Shown piece after piece: positions 12,516 through 26,025 of a stretch of 64,000 nt of DNA. This stretch comes from Cryptomeria japonica. Its lineage: Eukaryota > Streptophyta > Pinopsida > Cupressales > Cupressaceae. Made by a program: the position numbers and the translations under genes. Where the stretch lies: contig NC_081407.1 in the NCBI RefSeq assembly GCF_030272615.1, positions 380,970,179 to 381,034,178 on the forward strand, in the 5' to 3' direction. The notes beneath the pieces are model-generated. The model had not been told where the DNA came from, did not search any database, and saw only the letters and a list, made by a program, of their open reading frames with translations. Position 1 is the first letter of the stretch. Each line of letters opens with the position of its first letter.

Positions 12516-14794
12516 CTCAGCTTCTCCATCCAGCTCCCCAGGAAAAGCTTTTTCTAAATGGATGTCCTTTTCTTCCCCATTTAGCTTCAAAAATTCTGTC
12601 TTTTGGGCATGCTCTTCGCTGGTGTCTCTAAAGCTACTGCCATTGTCATCATTAGATTTACCTTTTAGTGTCACCTCATTGTCTAGTAATACGCCACCGG
12701 AAGAATTATTAGAATCCAAATCAGCAGGAACAAGAGGATGAGATGTATCAACACTAGGTTCAATTTCAGCAGCAGGAAGTGACACAACGAAGTCTTCAAA
12801 GACGGGAAATTCTTCTTTTAGCATATTTATAGCTGCCCCCTGAGTATTGTCATTCCTCACATTTGCATCTTTTGGTTGGTTGTTTACTTCAACACAAACG
12901 TGCTCAGAACTCACCAAACATAAATCCTGTTCATCTTTACATTCAGCATGAAGGAGTTGAGGATCATCCAGCTCAACTGCAATAGTAGATCCCATTTGTT
13001 CAGGATTCTTTGTATCAAACAATGCTTGAGATGAAATCATGCAAAATCCCGTGCAAGAGTTACAGGGGAATGAATTGACCTTTATTGCATTTTGCAATGT
13101 TTGTGAAGCGGCAACATCATCAGACTTGTAATTGTCCACACCATGCAACATTTCAAATTTTCTAGATTCAGAGTTGTCTAAATTGGTTTTCTTTTCACAT
13201 CCATTGTGCTCCTGGAGTGTTTCGAGACCTCCTTGATCACTTGCCCCAGTTTCTAACCTTTCAGGAAGTGAAATATTATGTGCTTGATAAGCATTAGATT
13301 CATGGGTTTCTAACTTTTCTATGGATTCATTGGTGGACCGAGTAAGCCTATAAAAATCCCAACATTCATCTTTCAATTGTTTCCTTGTTACAGCATCATC
13401 TTGTCCATGAATGTCCAAGCTGATATCTTTCACATGTTCACTATGTCCTTGTGCAAGTTCTAGCCCTTCTTCCCCACCAAGAATAGTACACTCTAGCTTC
13501 CTTGGGCTACTAGACCGAAGCACCCCTTGAAATACGCTCATAGAATAACCCTCGTCAAAAATAGTGGTTGATTCAATCTTCTCTGCTGCTGTTGCTATCC
13601 TTTCTGAAGGTTTAGGATCATCTGCCTTAGAAACAACAAATTTGTGGGATACCAAGCTTTCCGAAAATGTATGAGCGCCAACTTGGCAAAGAGAAATGTC
13701 ATGAGACTCTGACTGTTCTATTGATCTCTTCTCATAGTTCACCTCTTCCAATAGTCCTCGATCCTTGTACCCAATTTCATCTTTTAAGGAATTCCCATCA
13801 AATGTTCCTAATTCAGAATTGTGTTTTATGATATCCTTGCCATGTCCATTTTGTTGCTCAGAAAGCCAATTCATTCCATCCTCATCTGACATAGCAGGCT
13901 CTCTCTCCACACAACTGTTGAAACTCTCTAATCCTCCAGATGGAATCAAGGAAAATCCTTCACTAGTATCCATGAATTTCTGGGAAGTAGTAACATCATC
14001 TGTTAGGGATAAAGAACAATCATAAATCACCATGTCTTGTATGGTTTCATACTCATTGTGCATGTGCTCCATAATATTGTTATTAGTATCTCCGATTTCA
14101 AGCTCGGATTGTTTGGTTGCTTCCATAAGACCTCCATCACACTGGTCAAAAGAAACAGCATTCCCCCCATCGCCTTCCTTGGTTGATAATTCAAGGCTTC
14201 CACAGCTTGTTATATCATCGATGTTTCTTAAAACATCCCAATCCCTCAATTTTCCAGGAGGAATTAATCCAGCACTCTTCGATGGAACAGGGGCTGGTCC
14301 ATTCCTCTCTGATACATTCTCTAAACTTTCTATATTCCCAACCTCATCTCCCCCAGATGCAGAAAACTCTTGGAATCCAGCGTTATCAAACGACCCACTT
14401 TTATATTCAACCCCATCAGAAATGACAACTTCCTCTGTATGAGAAGAAGGAGATGCAGATCCACCCACCATATCAAACATCCTATCTTTATCTTCCCCTT
14501 CATTTGCTTGAACAGGTGTTTTGGGACGAAAAACATCTTCCTCGTTCTCTTCTAATCGACAAGATTCAACTTTTGCTGTAAACCCAACATGGATTCAACT
14601 CCAAAATGACAAATTTATATGAAAAAACGCAAGTTGAATGAAAAGCCTACATTGCCTTATCCAAAATGTGATATGAAAATACAGACCCGAGAAAAGATTA
14701 GTGACATACCTGAGGGGCATGACGGCTGAGTATCTTGCAGAGCCTTCTCCTGCTGCTTCTTTGTAGCTCTCCGTTTCTTTGCACCCTTGGCCAT
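12516..14794 (-). CDS. Host gene, first two coding exons: basic-start, acidic, repetitive protein of unknown function
   Basis: Exon 1 is 14794-14710. It starts at ATG 14792-14794, encodes a Lys/Arg-rich start (MAKGAKKRRATKKQQEKA) and ends at a GTATGT donor. Exon 2 is 14575-12516. It begins after a TTTACAG acceptor, keeps the frame through the split codon and ends at a GAG/GTTTGT donor in phase 0. The two exons give 715 codons with no stop. Translation past the donor stops at 12429 in sequence of different character. The protein is acidic and Ser/Glu/Asp-rich, with no domain or membrane segment I recognise. Four diverged blocks start with a GL-E-like motif at residues of about 176, 300, 396 and 476; three of them carry a DDV-SQ-like core at about 221, 421 and 514. 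The basic start could act in nuclear targeting, which is inference only. The absence of stops in 2 kb amid decayed repeats suggests a functional gene. Terminal exons were not found. Confidence 0.75.
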
Positions 14795-14872
14795 TTAACC
14801 AGACCCAGACTTGCAGTACACAACAATGTTGATATCGATTTAGATTCACTGTGTGAGCACTCGTGGATTCAG

Positions 14873-14884
14873 TACTATATTAAG
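14873..14884 (-). promoter_or_regulatory. Possible TATA-like box of the host gene
   Basis: On the minus strand the sequence CTTAATATAGTA lies about 80-90 bp upstream of the ATG at 14794. Position and AT content suit a core promoter, but the match is weak. Confidence 0.25.
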
Positions 14885-14924
14885 AGCTTATGTACTTTGC
14901 TTCACAAATCAAGAAGCGGCTAAT

Positions 14925-17900
14925 GAGCGGGCAAATTATTCAAACTGGGCACAAAAAATAATGGTGGGAGAATATTCAAACTTAGACGCAAAATTATTGG
15001 AAATTTCATTTTAATTGCATCTATTCGAGCTTTCAAACTCCATGAAACTCCATGTACCCATGCGATTACTCAAGTCTATTTTAGGCTTATTTTTAAGTAG
15101 TGAAAGAATTTCAGCTTGAAAGAAAAAAGGAGGGGTTGAAAATAAGCAGTAACTATTTATTGAAAAAAATGACAATGGCATATTTCCATTTCTTTTTTTT
15201 TATATTTATTTGCCTTCAATTTTGTATTTGCTAACCAAAATAAACTAAGCAATAGCATGGAGACTTGCCCAAGCTCTCTCCTCTACTACATTTTGAAACA
15301 CGTATGTAATTTGTAATTGTTAATATTTAATAATATTTATTTTATATCAAATCTATATAATTATTTGGCTACTAAATACAAGAGTACTAGGTTTTAGATT
15401 AAAACTCTTTTCAATGCATGTTTCTACCTTATTTCTTAGGGCGTTGAGGCCTTGCACTTAATAAGACTTGATCCTTGATGGCTCATTTAAAATTATTCAA
15501 CTTCGCTAGAAAACCAAGTGTCTACTGATTTCTCTACCACTTTTATAATTATTTATAAGAAATAAATATTCCATCTATCACCAACAATAGAAACTAAACT
15601 ATGTGAGTGAATACAAATATTGATGAATTATCATAAATAACAATAGGGACAAAGCCCACAATAAACTTGAAATTTAATATGCGTTATGGATAGAAATTTG
15701 TATACTCGTGTTAAATTTTTTTCAATTTTGGATCTATTTTGAGAGAATGTCTTGATATGATTATGTAGTAACATGTGACATATTTTTGTATTAAGTTTGA
15801 CTTCTTTTCTTGATCCTTACCTTTATTTAATCTCACTTTCACACATTCGCATGCATGTGACTATTTTGTCTCTAATCCCTACACCTTTACATCATTATTA
15901 GCCCCAATCCCCATATGCCTAAGCCTTGCCTTGAAATCTAACACTCCTTATCCTAAGTCATTTCCATGACATGCAAGAGCAATCACAAATCTAACTCAAA
16001 CTTTAAATTGTTGACACCCACATAATTGTTGGTACATGTTTGTCAGATGATTTGCTTTGCCTTGGCATTTAAATACATTAATTTGATTGATCAAACAAAT
16101 CTATATATCCTCCAACTATCATATGAAATCATACAATACTAAAGAAGCATTGAATATAAACATTTCATTTGGCGCACTAAAAAGAATAGTACTTGCATCA
16201 AAATATATATATATTAGAACACTTACACTCATATGTTTTTTCTACCAACACTTGCTAAGGCCATAAAGATAACTATTCTATAGGTTGACAAAGGAGAACA
16301 TGAACTCTCACTATTCAACAATCTTCCCAATGCATTTTAAATATAACCAATCCTTATGTCAATGTAGATAATAAAAATTAGAGCAAACTAAATTGTAAAA
16401 TCACATAAATTCTATCGTATGAGATCCACGAATTATAGGAGAAATTTGCATTGTACATAATTAACTTGAAGCCACAAGATCCACCCATGAGTTTTTGCAA
16501 ATCTACACAAAAACCAAGGTGAATTAAAACCCTTCTATTTTTATAGACACAATGGTTAGTTTATACACAAGATCAAATTTAATTCTTCATTGTAGTTCCC
16601 ACCATTAAGTGCACCCTATCTTCACATTTAATTTCCTAAAATAACATTCAATTACTTTGATATTTATCCAACTCAATAATTTAGGCTAATTGTGTACTTT
16701 AATGGTTGCATTAATGAATTAACTCAGATAACCCCATGAGGAAAATGTGTTTTCCATTTTGATTTCAGTGGAGCCATTTGATCTTACACCATACTAAGGT
16801 TTCACCTTAGGGTTTATCCCTTCATTTCTCTTTATGTTGTTAGATATTTACTTTTTCATTGTTATATCAATTACTAGATCTTAATAAGATATGTGTTCAT
16901 ATTCGCTATTGATTTATTGTTATATATTAGTTCCTAAGCTTTGTGTTTTCTTCTAACTTTTTTTTTTCTGCCCTAACCACCCTTTGATTCATTTTTTTAG
17001 AAATTCATTTTCAAATCTAATGCATTACTAATATGAAACTAATTATAGTGTCTTATCATTCTTTTAATGACATGATACATTATTTGTCATGAGCTACTAT
17101 TATCACAATATTTCATAGAAAATAATGCATCAAAAAATCCTCCAAGCTAACAACACATAAATATGTGATGGAAAACCTAAAGACCTTCAACACCATAGTA
17201 TAATGAGAACACCCAACAAATTACACATATAAATCTTCGAACCCTCATTGCATGGGTAATGTCAATTTTGAAAATGATTAAAGAATTTAAAAGTCCACTA
17301 ATAAGACTCTCACATAGAATGGTGTTGCCAATGTCATCAATATCATCTAGTGTCAAAGAATGTGTTGAATCCCATAATTGTTACTCACACTCGTAGAGGA
17401 ATCAATCTAGCTTAGGGGTACAAAAATATCATCATAAATAGTGATATATCAGCTCATCAACACTCATCAATAAAATGAGAGTGATTTAGGGCCACTTGTT
17501 GAGAGTGAACATTCTCACATTCACTTTGGACACACTTATACCTAGGAGGGTGTTCCTAGAGGTATCCTTAATATGATCAATCACAATTGAAGATAAACAA
17601 ACTAAAAGTATTATAGTAAAATCCAATGTTCACTTTTCCCTAAGGATTATTCCTAAAGTAAAGACTAATTTATTGCATATAGAAGGTCTCTTTTAAGCTA
17701 ATATGAACATTATTGCACAAGTTTAATATAAAGGTACACAAAAAATTATTCTTTAAAGGATAAGCACTCTTATGGATTTCTACAAGTGCAAGTCTTTGGA
17801 TAAATTATCGAATCATGAGGTGCATACAAGCTACTAACCTAATCCTAAACAATTGAAATTTGTTTTTTTTTCAAGAGATTGATCGTAGACTTTTAGGACC

Positions 17901-20193
17901 AATGCCTAATCTATTAAGTTGAAAATTCATAATTTACCAAGAGAAGCAACACATTAAAATCACAATAGAATGCATATATTTACTAGAGATGTGATATTGA
18001 ACAATTAAACGTACTTAATAATCCCTCCCTGAACTATAAAATTTGTTATGGAGTAAAGAAGAGACCATAAAAAATAATGCTTGTAATGACTTGAAATGAT
18101 ACGACATTTATCAAATCTTTATTACAATCGTACTAGTAAATATCGGAAGAGGAAACACTAAGCTATAATATTGTCACAATTCATCACATAGAAGTTCCTC
18201 TTAAGGTGTACAAATAGAATTATAAGCACTATTTGAAATATAATGACCTCCCTACAATTTACAAAATGTGCTACTTAATAGGTGCCTAGACTTTCAAGAG
18301 TTGAAACCTTAGATAATAAGTTTGACGCTTGCATTTGTATCAAAATGCAAAAATGGCCAATTATTTGTTTATAGAATAGACATGTATATATATGGATTTT
18401 TTCTTGGTCACTTAGTTAGTTGCTCATGCGAATTCATAAATGTGACAAGAAAGACAAGTGAAATCCCATGAAGTTTGTGAGAAAGACAATTTGAAATATG
18501 TGTGAAGATCATCAACAACTAGAACTTAACCACTACATACATCGTGAATTGGACCTCATCATCAATCATTGTTGAAATTATATGTCAATCCATGCCCTTG
18601 GGTTGAACAAAGATATTTAGGTGAGAAAAAGCTCTTGAGAAGTTATGTAAAGAGACAAATTTGGTCATAAATGGCACCTTGGAAAATTTGACAAGTGATG
18701 GATGTAATCTAAAAGAAAAACAAATAATGTGAGATGAGAGGTCAAAGTAATAGTGTAGGGTTTTATTATAGGATTAGATGTTAGAATTGGACATGGGAAT
18801 GGAAATCTAGAAGTCCATAAAATAAATTAGGTGGATAAAGTGAGCAAATGAAGCGATTTGAACATAATTTGGAAAAAATATGTAGAAGTAGAGGTTAGGA
18901 TAGAATGTTGGAATGGAAGTTTGAAAGACTATTGGAACTCTACAAATGGATAAAAATTAATGACTTCAAAGATGTGATAAAATATGCAACAAAGGGATGT
19001 AGATCTAAAAGTAGGAACTTCCAAAAGTCCAAAGGAACTCTACATCACGATGAGAAATGAGTGGCAAGGTTATTGAGAATCTAAATGGGAATTGGATGTG
19101 GAACCAACAAAGGGAAGTGGAGGTAGAACTAGAGGAATTTAAAATGTCTAAAAGTACAACATAATTATGAGAGAAATAGAAACTAGAAGGAATGCAAGAA
19201 ATGATAGGGGGAGTGGAGGTCTATAAATCCATAAGTGGATGGAGAATGGAAGAATTTTGTTGAAACTTTGCATTCAAAAAATAGAGGGAATGGAAGATAC
19301 AAGAGTGTGAAGAAGAATGGGAAGACGGGATATGAAAAGGAAATGAAAGAAGTCTATTAGAAACAAGGTTGGCACTTTACAATTAGTGCATTTACAAGGC
19401 CTTTTTATCAAATTGCAATGCTTTCTAGGCCTCCAATGGCCAAAATTACAAATTTTGATATAAAATAAATCTAATACAAAATCTAAAAAAAAAACCTTGT
19501 AGATATGTAACACTCTTTAATATCTTTCCTACGCCTTTTCATTCTTGAAAATTGGAGTTCAGAGGTGAAAGATATGGCTTGTTGAAGAGAAAAAGTGTAG
19601 CACCTTCAACTTGCACTATTTGATAGAAAATGGTAGAATTTTTCAACAAGACCTTTGTGGATGGAAAGTGCTCATTTCCAGCTTTCTACAAAGTACCCAT
19701 TTGCAAAACTCTAACACTCGAGGCTAAAGTTATGCACTTTTGAAAAAGAAGGTGCTAAATACACATATTGAAAATGTCTCATGCCTTTTTTTATTTGATT
19801 TTCACAAAATTGTTTTTTGTATGTAAAAAATAGCAGATACCCATATGGTTTTACCCTGGGAATAGGACCCATAAATCATTTTTCTTACCAATGGGTGGAA
19901 GTTGGATTTCAGAAGGTGACATAAAAATGGCTCCAGAAAAAATTTTAAATTTCTCTAATTTTTTTACTGTGTCCTCCAATCTTTGATTTCAGGGAAATAA
20001 AAGTCAATCTTGACTTTCTTGGGCCAAATCAAATTAACTAAATGCTTATTTTTTCTTTAAATTGTTCTAGTTCTCCAGGTCATATGAGAATGCAAGAGAA
20101 GAGCATACTAGCTTTTTGATAAAAATATTAGCTATCTATTAGTCTCAAGTCTCTCAAAAATCAAGTAACAAGATGAACTATACCAAACAACAT
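14925..20193. other. AT-rich spacer, no gene seen
   Basis: More than 5 kb without a coding frame of note or a recognised domain on either strand. It is probably eroded repeat DNA; I could not assign family or boundaries. Confidence 0.55.
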
Positions 20194-20740
20194 GACTCAG
20201 ATGCCATGTTAGATTCTATGAAAAGTGAGAACCAAGGCAGGATCTAATGTTTGTCATACATCACATGCAACTCCAAGAAACACATGATCAAAGATTAAAA
20301 TAGTTGAATAAAGAGAAATTTAAAATGAGAGAAAAATAAAGACAAGACAAGAGAATTTGCATAAGACTCTTAATACTCTCATTGAGCTATCATTGAACTA
20401 GTGAAATTGAAAGGAGAGTGTTGAATATATTGAATAATAAGAGCAATTACATCCTAGAGGTGCATTAACTCCTACTCCCCATAAAAAGTGGGAGGTTTTA
20501 CCTACTTGGTAAGTGGGAAGTTTTAACTACTCTTATAAAAGAGAGTCAAGGAATATCTTTAGGGTTTCTATTCCTTTGTTGCTATGAGGGGAAGTGAGTA
20601 AAATGTAAACAAATAATTTAAGCTAGAGGGATGAATGGAAATGACTATATAAAATACAATAAAAGAGAGATACATAACTGAAACTAAGATACAAATTACA
20701 AGACAATTAATGAAACTCAAATGTGCACCTGTCACAAAAA
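20194..20740 (-). mobile_element. Possible relic of a Copia 5' LTR with primer binding site
   Basis: At 20194-20206 the plus strand reads gactcagatgcca, a decayed complement of the Copia initiator-Met primer site TGGTATCAGAGCC. It is followed directly by tgttagattctatg at 20207, the form of an LTR edge. The 3' limit is uncertain and no internal Copia coding sequence survives to the left. Confidence 0.3.
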
Positions 20741-20999
20741 ATTGAGCTTGACTGAGTCGGACTAGGGCATTGGGTGTTTTGGTCCCTATTATTGCATCGA
20801 GCTGCAAGTCTGGGAGCTACAAATTAAAGACCTGAGAAGCCAAACAACCAAAATCTGCTGAAAAGTCTAGAGGACCAAGGCATTGGGCACCCCGATCCCA
20901 AGGATTTGGGCCTCTGACTGTGAATCTTGGCTTTCCAAAAGATCGTAACTCCGTCAGATTTTTGTACCGGCACTTGCAACTTGAAAAATGGTATTTGGG

Positions 21000-22016
21000 T
21001 GGCTATATAGGGTCTTGCCTTAGTCAAACCCCTTGTTTTGGTGATTTCCACCTCCACAAATAGCCAATGTAATATTGGAATGTGTGTATGCCCTAGAATC
21101 TCATGTGTTTGTAAGATCACAATGAGTTAGAATGCAAACTAAAGTTATAACCTACACTTGGAATCAAACCATAAATGAACGTAATATAAATGTAAAAGCT
21201 TCAAATCACAAATGCAATATGGATGTAAGGAAATAATGTAAATCTAAAAACAAGTGATGTGAAACTCACACAAATATATGAAACCATACCAAACCCTAAG
21301 GGAGAGGTACAAGCTAATCAACAATTAGCGATCACTTTATTATTCTTCAATATCACCTAAGCTTTAATTGATGATGAAAATTGTTGATGAAGACTTGATG
21401 AATGCTTGATTTGTTGATTGTAGACTTCACTTAAACCTGCACTTTCACTTCACAAGAGGTCTCCTGCAATTGCCAGAGAATGGATCCTTCAAATGAGGAA
21501 AGGAAAGGCTATATATATGAAACCCTAACTTTATTTTTGATGATAGGCTAACCTATAAATGATATATCTTTGTACAAAGAAAGATTTAAATATTATAACA
21601 TCGCCAAAACATGATCTCAAAATTCGGGGAGAAAAAGTTGGGACCATGGTGCCGCATCATGGTCCGACCAACTTTTTTCCAAATTTCTAGGGATGTAAGG
21701 TATCGTAATTACAAAGTTAATCATAGCTTGGTGCAACAATCCAAAGTGTTTAGATATGCCAAATTAGGCCTTGAAGGTCAAAATAGGACCTTATCAAGAC
21801 TTAATAATTAAAGAAGATAAAAAGGGGCACACTTAGGGTTAAGGGCCCAATTTTCTAATGTGTAAAATGATGAGAGAGGACTTTAGATCTAATTAAATTA
21901 ATAATTAAATACCTAAAGTAATCTTGATAATGCAAAATTCAACACACTAAGACGGATGCTAACTTAAGTGTGGAATCGTACAACCATGATGAAGGGTGTA
22001 CAATTTACGACGCTAC
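21000..22016 (-). mobile_element. Probable 3' LTR of element A (Tat-lineage Gypsy), outer limit uncertain
   Basis: On the minus strand an LTR-like edge TGTAGCGTCGTAAATTGTACA begins at 22016. A near match (TGTAGTGTCATAAATTGT) starts at 59297 on the other side of the nest. TATA-like stretches (about 21003 and 21512) and a segment resembling 58551-58580 support an LTR pair. The low end was not found. Between this edge and the integrase remnant at 22640 lies about 620 bp of ATGATG-rich noncoding DNA. Confidence 0.4.
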
Positions 22017-22639
22017 AAATTGCACACCACATTTTGTTGCAATGGTGATTTTATTGTATATCTTGTGTCAAGAGTTTATGTGCATGTATGCACATATATG
22101 ATGATGTTTTTAAATGTTTGACATGCAATTTAATGCAACAATGATGTGTTTTATTGCCTTGACTAAATGCAACAAACATGATGAACATGTATGCCTAATT
22201 TATTGCAATTATGATTGATTGAACAGCTAACGTAGATTTATTTAAAGTGTCTTGATGATTAAATTGAAACATGTGTGATCTAATTAAACAACTTCACATA
22301 AGTGTTTAAATAAACACAACAAGTGATGATGTAATGTGCTCATGTTTAAGCTAAATATCAAAGTGATCCAGCTAACTAAATATAACATGACCTAACTAAC
22401 ATGACACATGGAATACTAAGCTATATGCTAACATAAAGAATATAATTTCTTAATCTATGAAAATATAAACCAGAAAATTAATCCAAGATAAACTAAAAGT
22501 TTGTCATGAGTGAAACAATGTACACTAAATAAAAAAAGAATCTAACTATCTTATGTAACATGCTTTAAAGAAAAAATATTTCTGGCATACCATTAGATAA
22601 AAAAGAGAGAAGGAAGAAAGGAAATTAAGCATACTATCT

Positions 22640-23043
22640 ATGTAGGTGGATAGCATTAATGGGATCCTTTAGAGGTGTACCTTCCATGTCCACTAGTTTG
22701 TAAGCACTTGAGTCGATTCAGTGATGATATATGGTCCAAGCCAATTCAAGTCAAACTTTTTCTTTTCATCTAAAAGTGTTTTATCTCATAAAGCACCAAG
22801 CAACCAACCGAGAAAGAACATTGAATAACTCACCCATTGTAGTTTAATTGCATAGTCTTTTTATAAGCTTCGATATGTACAAGAGCATTTACATGTTGTT
22901 CATCGATCACTTTAAGTTGTTGAAGACATTATTCTCTATGATAATTATCGTCAAGGATCCCCTTGAGAGAAACCCACAATGAAGGAATCTCTAACTCTAA
23001 AGGCATAATCACATCTAAACCCTAAATAAGGTTATAAGGAGTA
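22640..23043 (-). pseudogene. Element A integrase, C-terminal part
   Basis: The minus strand continues the integrase interrupted at 55101. Just after the junction it reads TTPYNLI, the usual TPF-L-YG block, followed by a GLDVIMPLELEIPSL segment and decayed sequence leading to a WLGPY-like GPF motif area near 22700. Several stops are present. The coding sense resumes exactly where the 55101 segment stops if element B and one GTACC copy are removed, which identifies B's insertion point. Confidence 0.75.
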
Positions 23044-23048
23044 GTACC
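23044..23048. repeat. Target site duplication of element B, left copy (GTACC)
   Basis: The five bases GTACC sit immediately outside the left LTR and recur at 55101-55105 immediately outside the right LTR. Both lie inside the integrase coding sequence of element A. Confidence 0.85.
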
Positions 23049-24479
23049 TATATGCGAGATTTTAGTGTAATCAGTATATCAAAATTGAAACTAGAAACTA
23101 ACATACCAGTAAAACTTTTGAATATAAAGACTAATTAAGATTAAACTGATATAAACAAGTTAATCCCCCAAGATGTGTCTCATTGTTCTCTTTCTCATAG
23201 GATTCCTCAAGTCAATGGTTGCTCTCAGATCATTGAGCAACTGACTTTTGGAATGACAACTCCAAGAATGAGTGATAATGGATGATGATCTACATGGAAG
23301 ATGCACCTAAGATATATATGATATGATAAGCTTACTTAGATATGGTTAGTTATGTTATGATGAAGATAATGATATGATAAAGAAACTAACAAGCTATGCT
23401 AACATGATTCATGGTGAAAATTCTATATCAATATGATCCTAAATGATTAAAATGTTAATTATCAAAGAGAGGCAAATACTTGATAAAAATTAAACTATAA
23501 TGTAGATGCATGAAAAACTTGGATAAGAATAATGAAGGAAATGAGGCCTATTTATAGAAGAAATGGGCAAATGAATGGTTAAGATTGAGTTATCTTAACA
23601 AGGGTTAGGATTGAAGGATACTCAATCCATGTGAGACTTTCAACCCAATCCCATGTTGACAAGTGTCATCATGAGGAGGCTTGAGAGGAGAGAGAAAAGG
23701 CATTAAATCCCTGAGAAGACATGAGGGTCACCCTAGGGGGTAAGGTTAGAGTTGAGTTAGTGGATAATCCTTTTGTCCAAAGGATAAACTCTTGTGCAAG
23801 GGTTAAAGAGATAACCATAGTCAAAGCAATGAATGTTTGAAGAGACCGTGGGTTAGATAAGGGTTGAGTTAGAGAGAAAGTCTCTAACCAAGGGTTGAGG
23901 TTGAGTTAACCATTAATGGATATTGAAGACTTTGGAGGTTAACTTGTTGGAGACACAAAGCCTTTAATTGTTTATGAAGACTTTGAGGGTTTTTGAGAAG
24001 TGACCTTCTCTTAAAGAATGTGCACATGCTTAAGGGGGGTGATTAGGCTTAATTAGGATGGTTTAGAGAATCTAGAAGAATATAGAAGATAATTAGTCAT
24101 GCAAGTGGATTTGTTGGGAGAATGCAAGTGGGGGGATATTTTTGGATTTAATTTTTGAAATAAAATGATTTATTTCAAAAAGGTGGATGACAACTTGCTT
24201 CTGAAAGATATTTAAATAAATTTGATTTATTTAAATATGATAAAGGCTTTAATTAAATGTAAATTTAAATAGGAAATGGGGATTTAATTAAATAAAAATG
24301 AATTATTCAATTTAAGGTTAGAATGTGGTCAATTAAATAAATTGAATAATTTATTTAATCAATAGAAGAATGTGGGGGGATTAATTAAATATGATTTAAT
24401 TAATAGAGAAATTTGATTTAATTGATTAAATAAACATTAAATATTTATTTAATTAGATGGTCGGATTTATACGTCCACA
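23049..24479 (-). repeat. Element B 3' LTR
   Basis: Direct copy of 53680-55100. It begins TATATGCGAG where the other copy has TGTATGCAAG and ends in TCCACA. On the minus strand it has the same TATAAATAGG box (23547-23556). Confidence 0.9.
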
Positions 24480-24493
24480 TTTTGCCCCTCTTT
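24480..24493 (-). promoter_or_regulatory. Element B polypurine tract
   Basis: The minus strand reads AAAGAGGGGCAAAA directly before the 3' LTR. This is the usual PPT form of plant Gypsy elements and confirms the minus orientation. Confidence 0.85.
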
Positions 24494-25106
24494 GAAGTGA
24501 TGTGTGTGCACATGTTAGTTTAAAGAAAAGTCGCCTGATGATGTTTGATAAAAAAATTAATTTTTGCCCCAAATGTTGATTTGATGTAATGATAATGCAA
24601 TGATGCCCCCTCAGGAGATGAATTGGGGATTTTTCAATTTTTGAGAAATTTGTCGTCATTTTTTAATTTTTTCAATTCTTTGATTATGTTGATGATGTGA
24701 AATTGTTGGATATTCACAAAGTGATTCATCTCCCGAAAAAAAATTGATATTGGTTAGGGTAATAATCATGAAAAGGGGTAAAAATGCATTCCCATTTATT
24801 AAACCTCCCTTTTACCCCTTTAAAAAGGTAAAAAGTTAGAAAGAAGATTCATTTGTACACTTGTCTTCTTGTGATTGGTGATTTTGAGCTCGGATGAGAA
24901 GATGTCAATTTCGTACCACACTCACTGATTCAACCGCATTAGGCGGTACCAACGACCCGTCACATATGAACCATCGATAATTGACCAAAATCCACATGTA
25001 TTTGTAAGAATTTTGTTGATTATTGTCACGTTTTTCACGATTTAGGTCGGATTTTTTTTGTTTTAGCGCTTAGGATTGATTTTTTTGCGCATACGCAACA
25101 TTTTTC

Positions 25107-25405
25107 AGTGCATAGATAGCTAGGGTTTTGCATTTGCTCATCAGCATGATAGGGTAGTGCATTAGCATGATAGATTAGTGCATTAGCATGATAGATCAGC
25201 GCATTGGCCCTATAGATTAGCGCCTTAGCCCTATAGGTTAGCGCATGGGGTCCTTTTAGCATATTTGAGTCACAGGTTAGTGCTTTTGACTGAAAGTTTA
25301 TTGCATAGTTTTGTTTCAGTGCATTTACCTGGAAATTTAGCGGATTTGATGGAAAGATTACCACATTAAGGGCAGTGTAGCGCTTTTACAATATGTTTTA
25401 TCGCA
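25107..25405 (+). repeat. 21-bp phased TAGCGCAT array, upstream of the antisense ORF
   Basis: Plus-strand motif TAGYGCATT, with variants, starts at 25155, 25176, 25197, 25218, 25239, 25257, 25278, 25299, 25317, 25338, 25359, 25378 and 25399. Most steps are exactly 21; three are 18 or 19. A further possible unit lies at 25107. It is inverted relative to the arrays at 37.4 and 39.2 kb. The ATG of the plus-strand mobile-domain ORF lies about 620 bp downstream. Confidence 0.85.
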
Positions 25406-25626
25406 TCCAAGTTGTAAGATGAAAAATTTGCTTTGTCGAGTTGATTTTTTATTTGATGAACTTGGATATGATTTGTGTAGATTTCATTGATGTCAATATG
25501 GGTTGGATTGATTTGTGTTTCCTGCTAGGGATCCTAATATATGTTACAATATGGGTATTTGATTTGATTTCTTGATATGGGTTACGATATAGATTCCCAA
25601 TATGAATTGCTTGATAGTTTAATTTC

Positions 25627-25674
25627 TGATATGATGCTTGATATGGTGTCTGACATGATGCCTGATATGATGTT
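25627..25674 (+). repeat. 12-bp tandem repeat, four units
   Basis: Four consecutive units of the form TGAYATGRTGYY (25627, 25639, 25651, 25663) lie in a GATATG-rich stretch between the 21-bp array and the antisense ORF. Confidence 0.8.
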
Positions 25675-26025
25675 CTGGATATTGATATGATTGGATTGGA
25701 TTGATATGTGCTCTTTGAACGTAATTGATTCTTGATATGAGGCTGATCTCGAGGATTGATAGATGGACTTTGATATTAAATTCTTGATGTGATTGATATG
25801 TTCTTGATTGATCAGATAAATTTGTTTTAATAGTTTGATTTGATTGGGGACTGATGGTGGATATGCTTTGATTTGCAAGTTGATTTGGGTGTGTTGCAGT
25901 CTCGGGAGAGATTCCCGAAGACATAGAGATTGATTCCACGCTTATCACATGTGGACAAAGACATTATCGAGAGATGTGGATTATCATCTCTATTGGATAT
26001 GCCCTAGTATACGATTAACTAGGGT

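Noticed and set aside
12502-14555. Plus-strand frames opposite exon 2
   Set aside because: They are antisense shadows of a 2 kb open exon with proper splice signals.
25582-25948. Minus-strand His/Ile/Ser-rich frames
   Set aside because: They arise from the GATATG-rich repeats before the antisense ORF.
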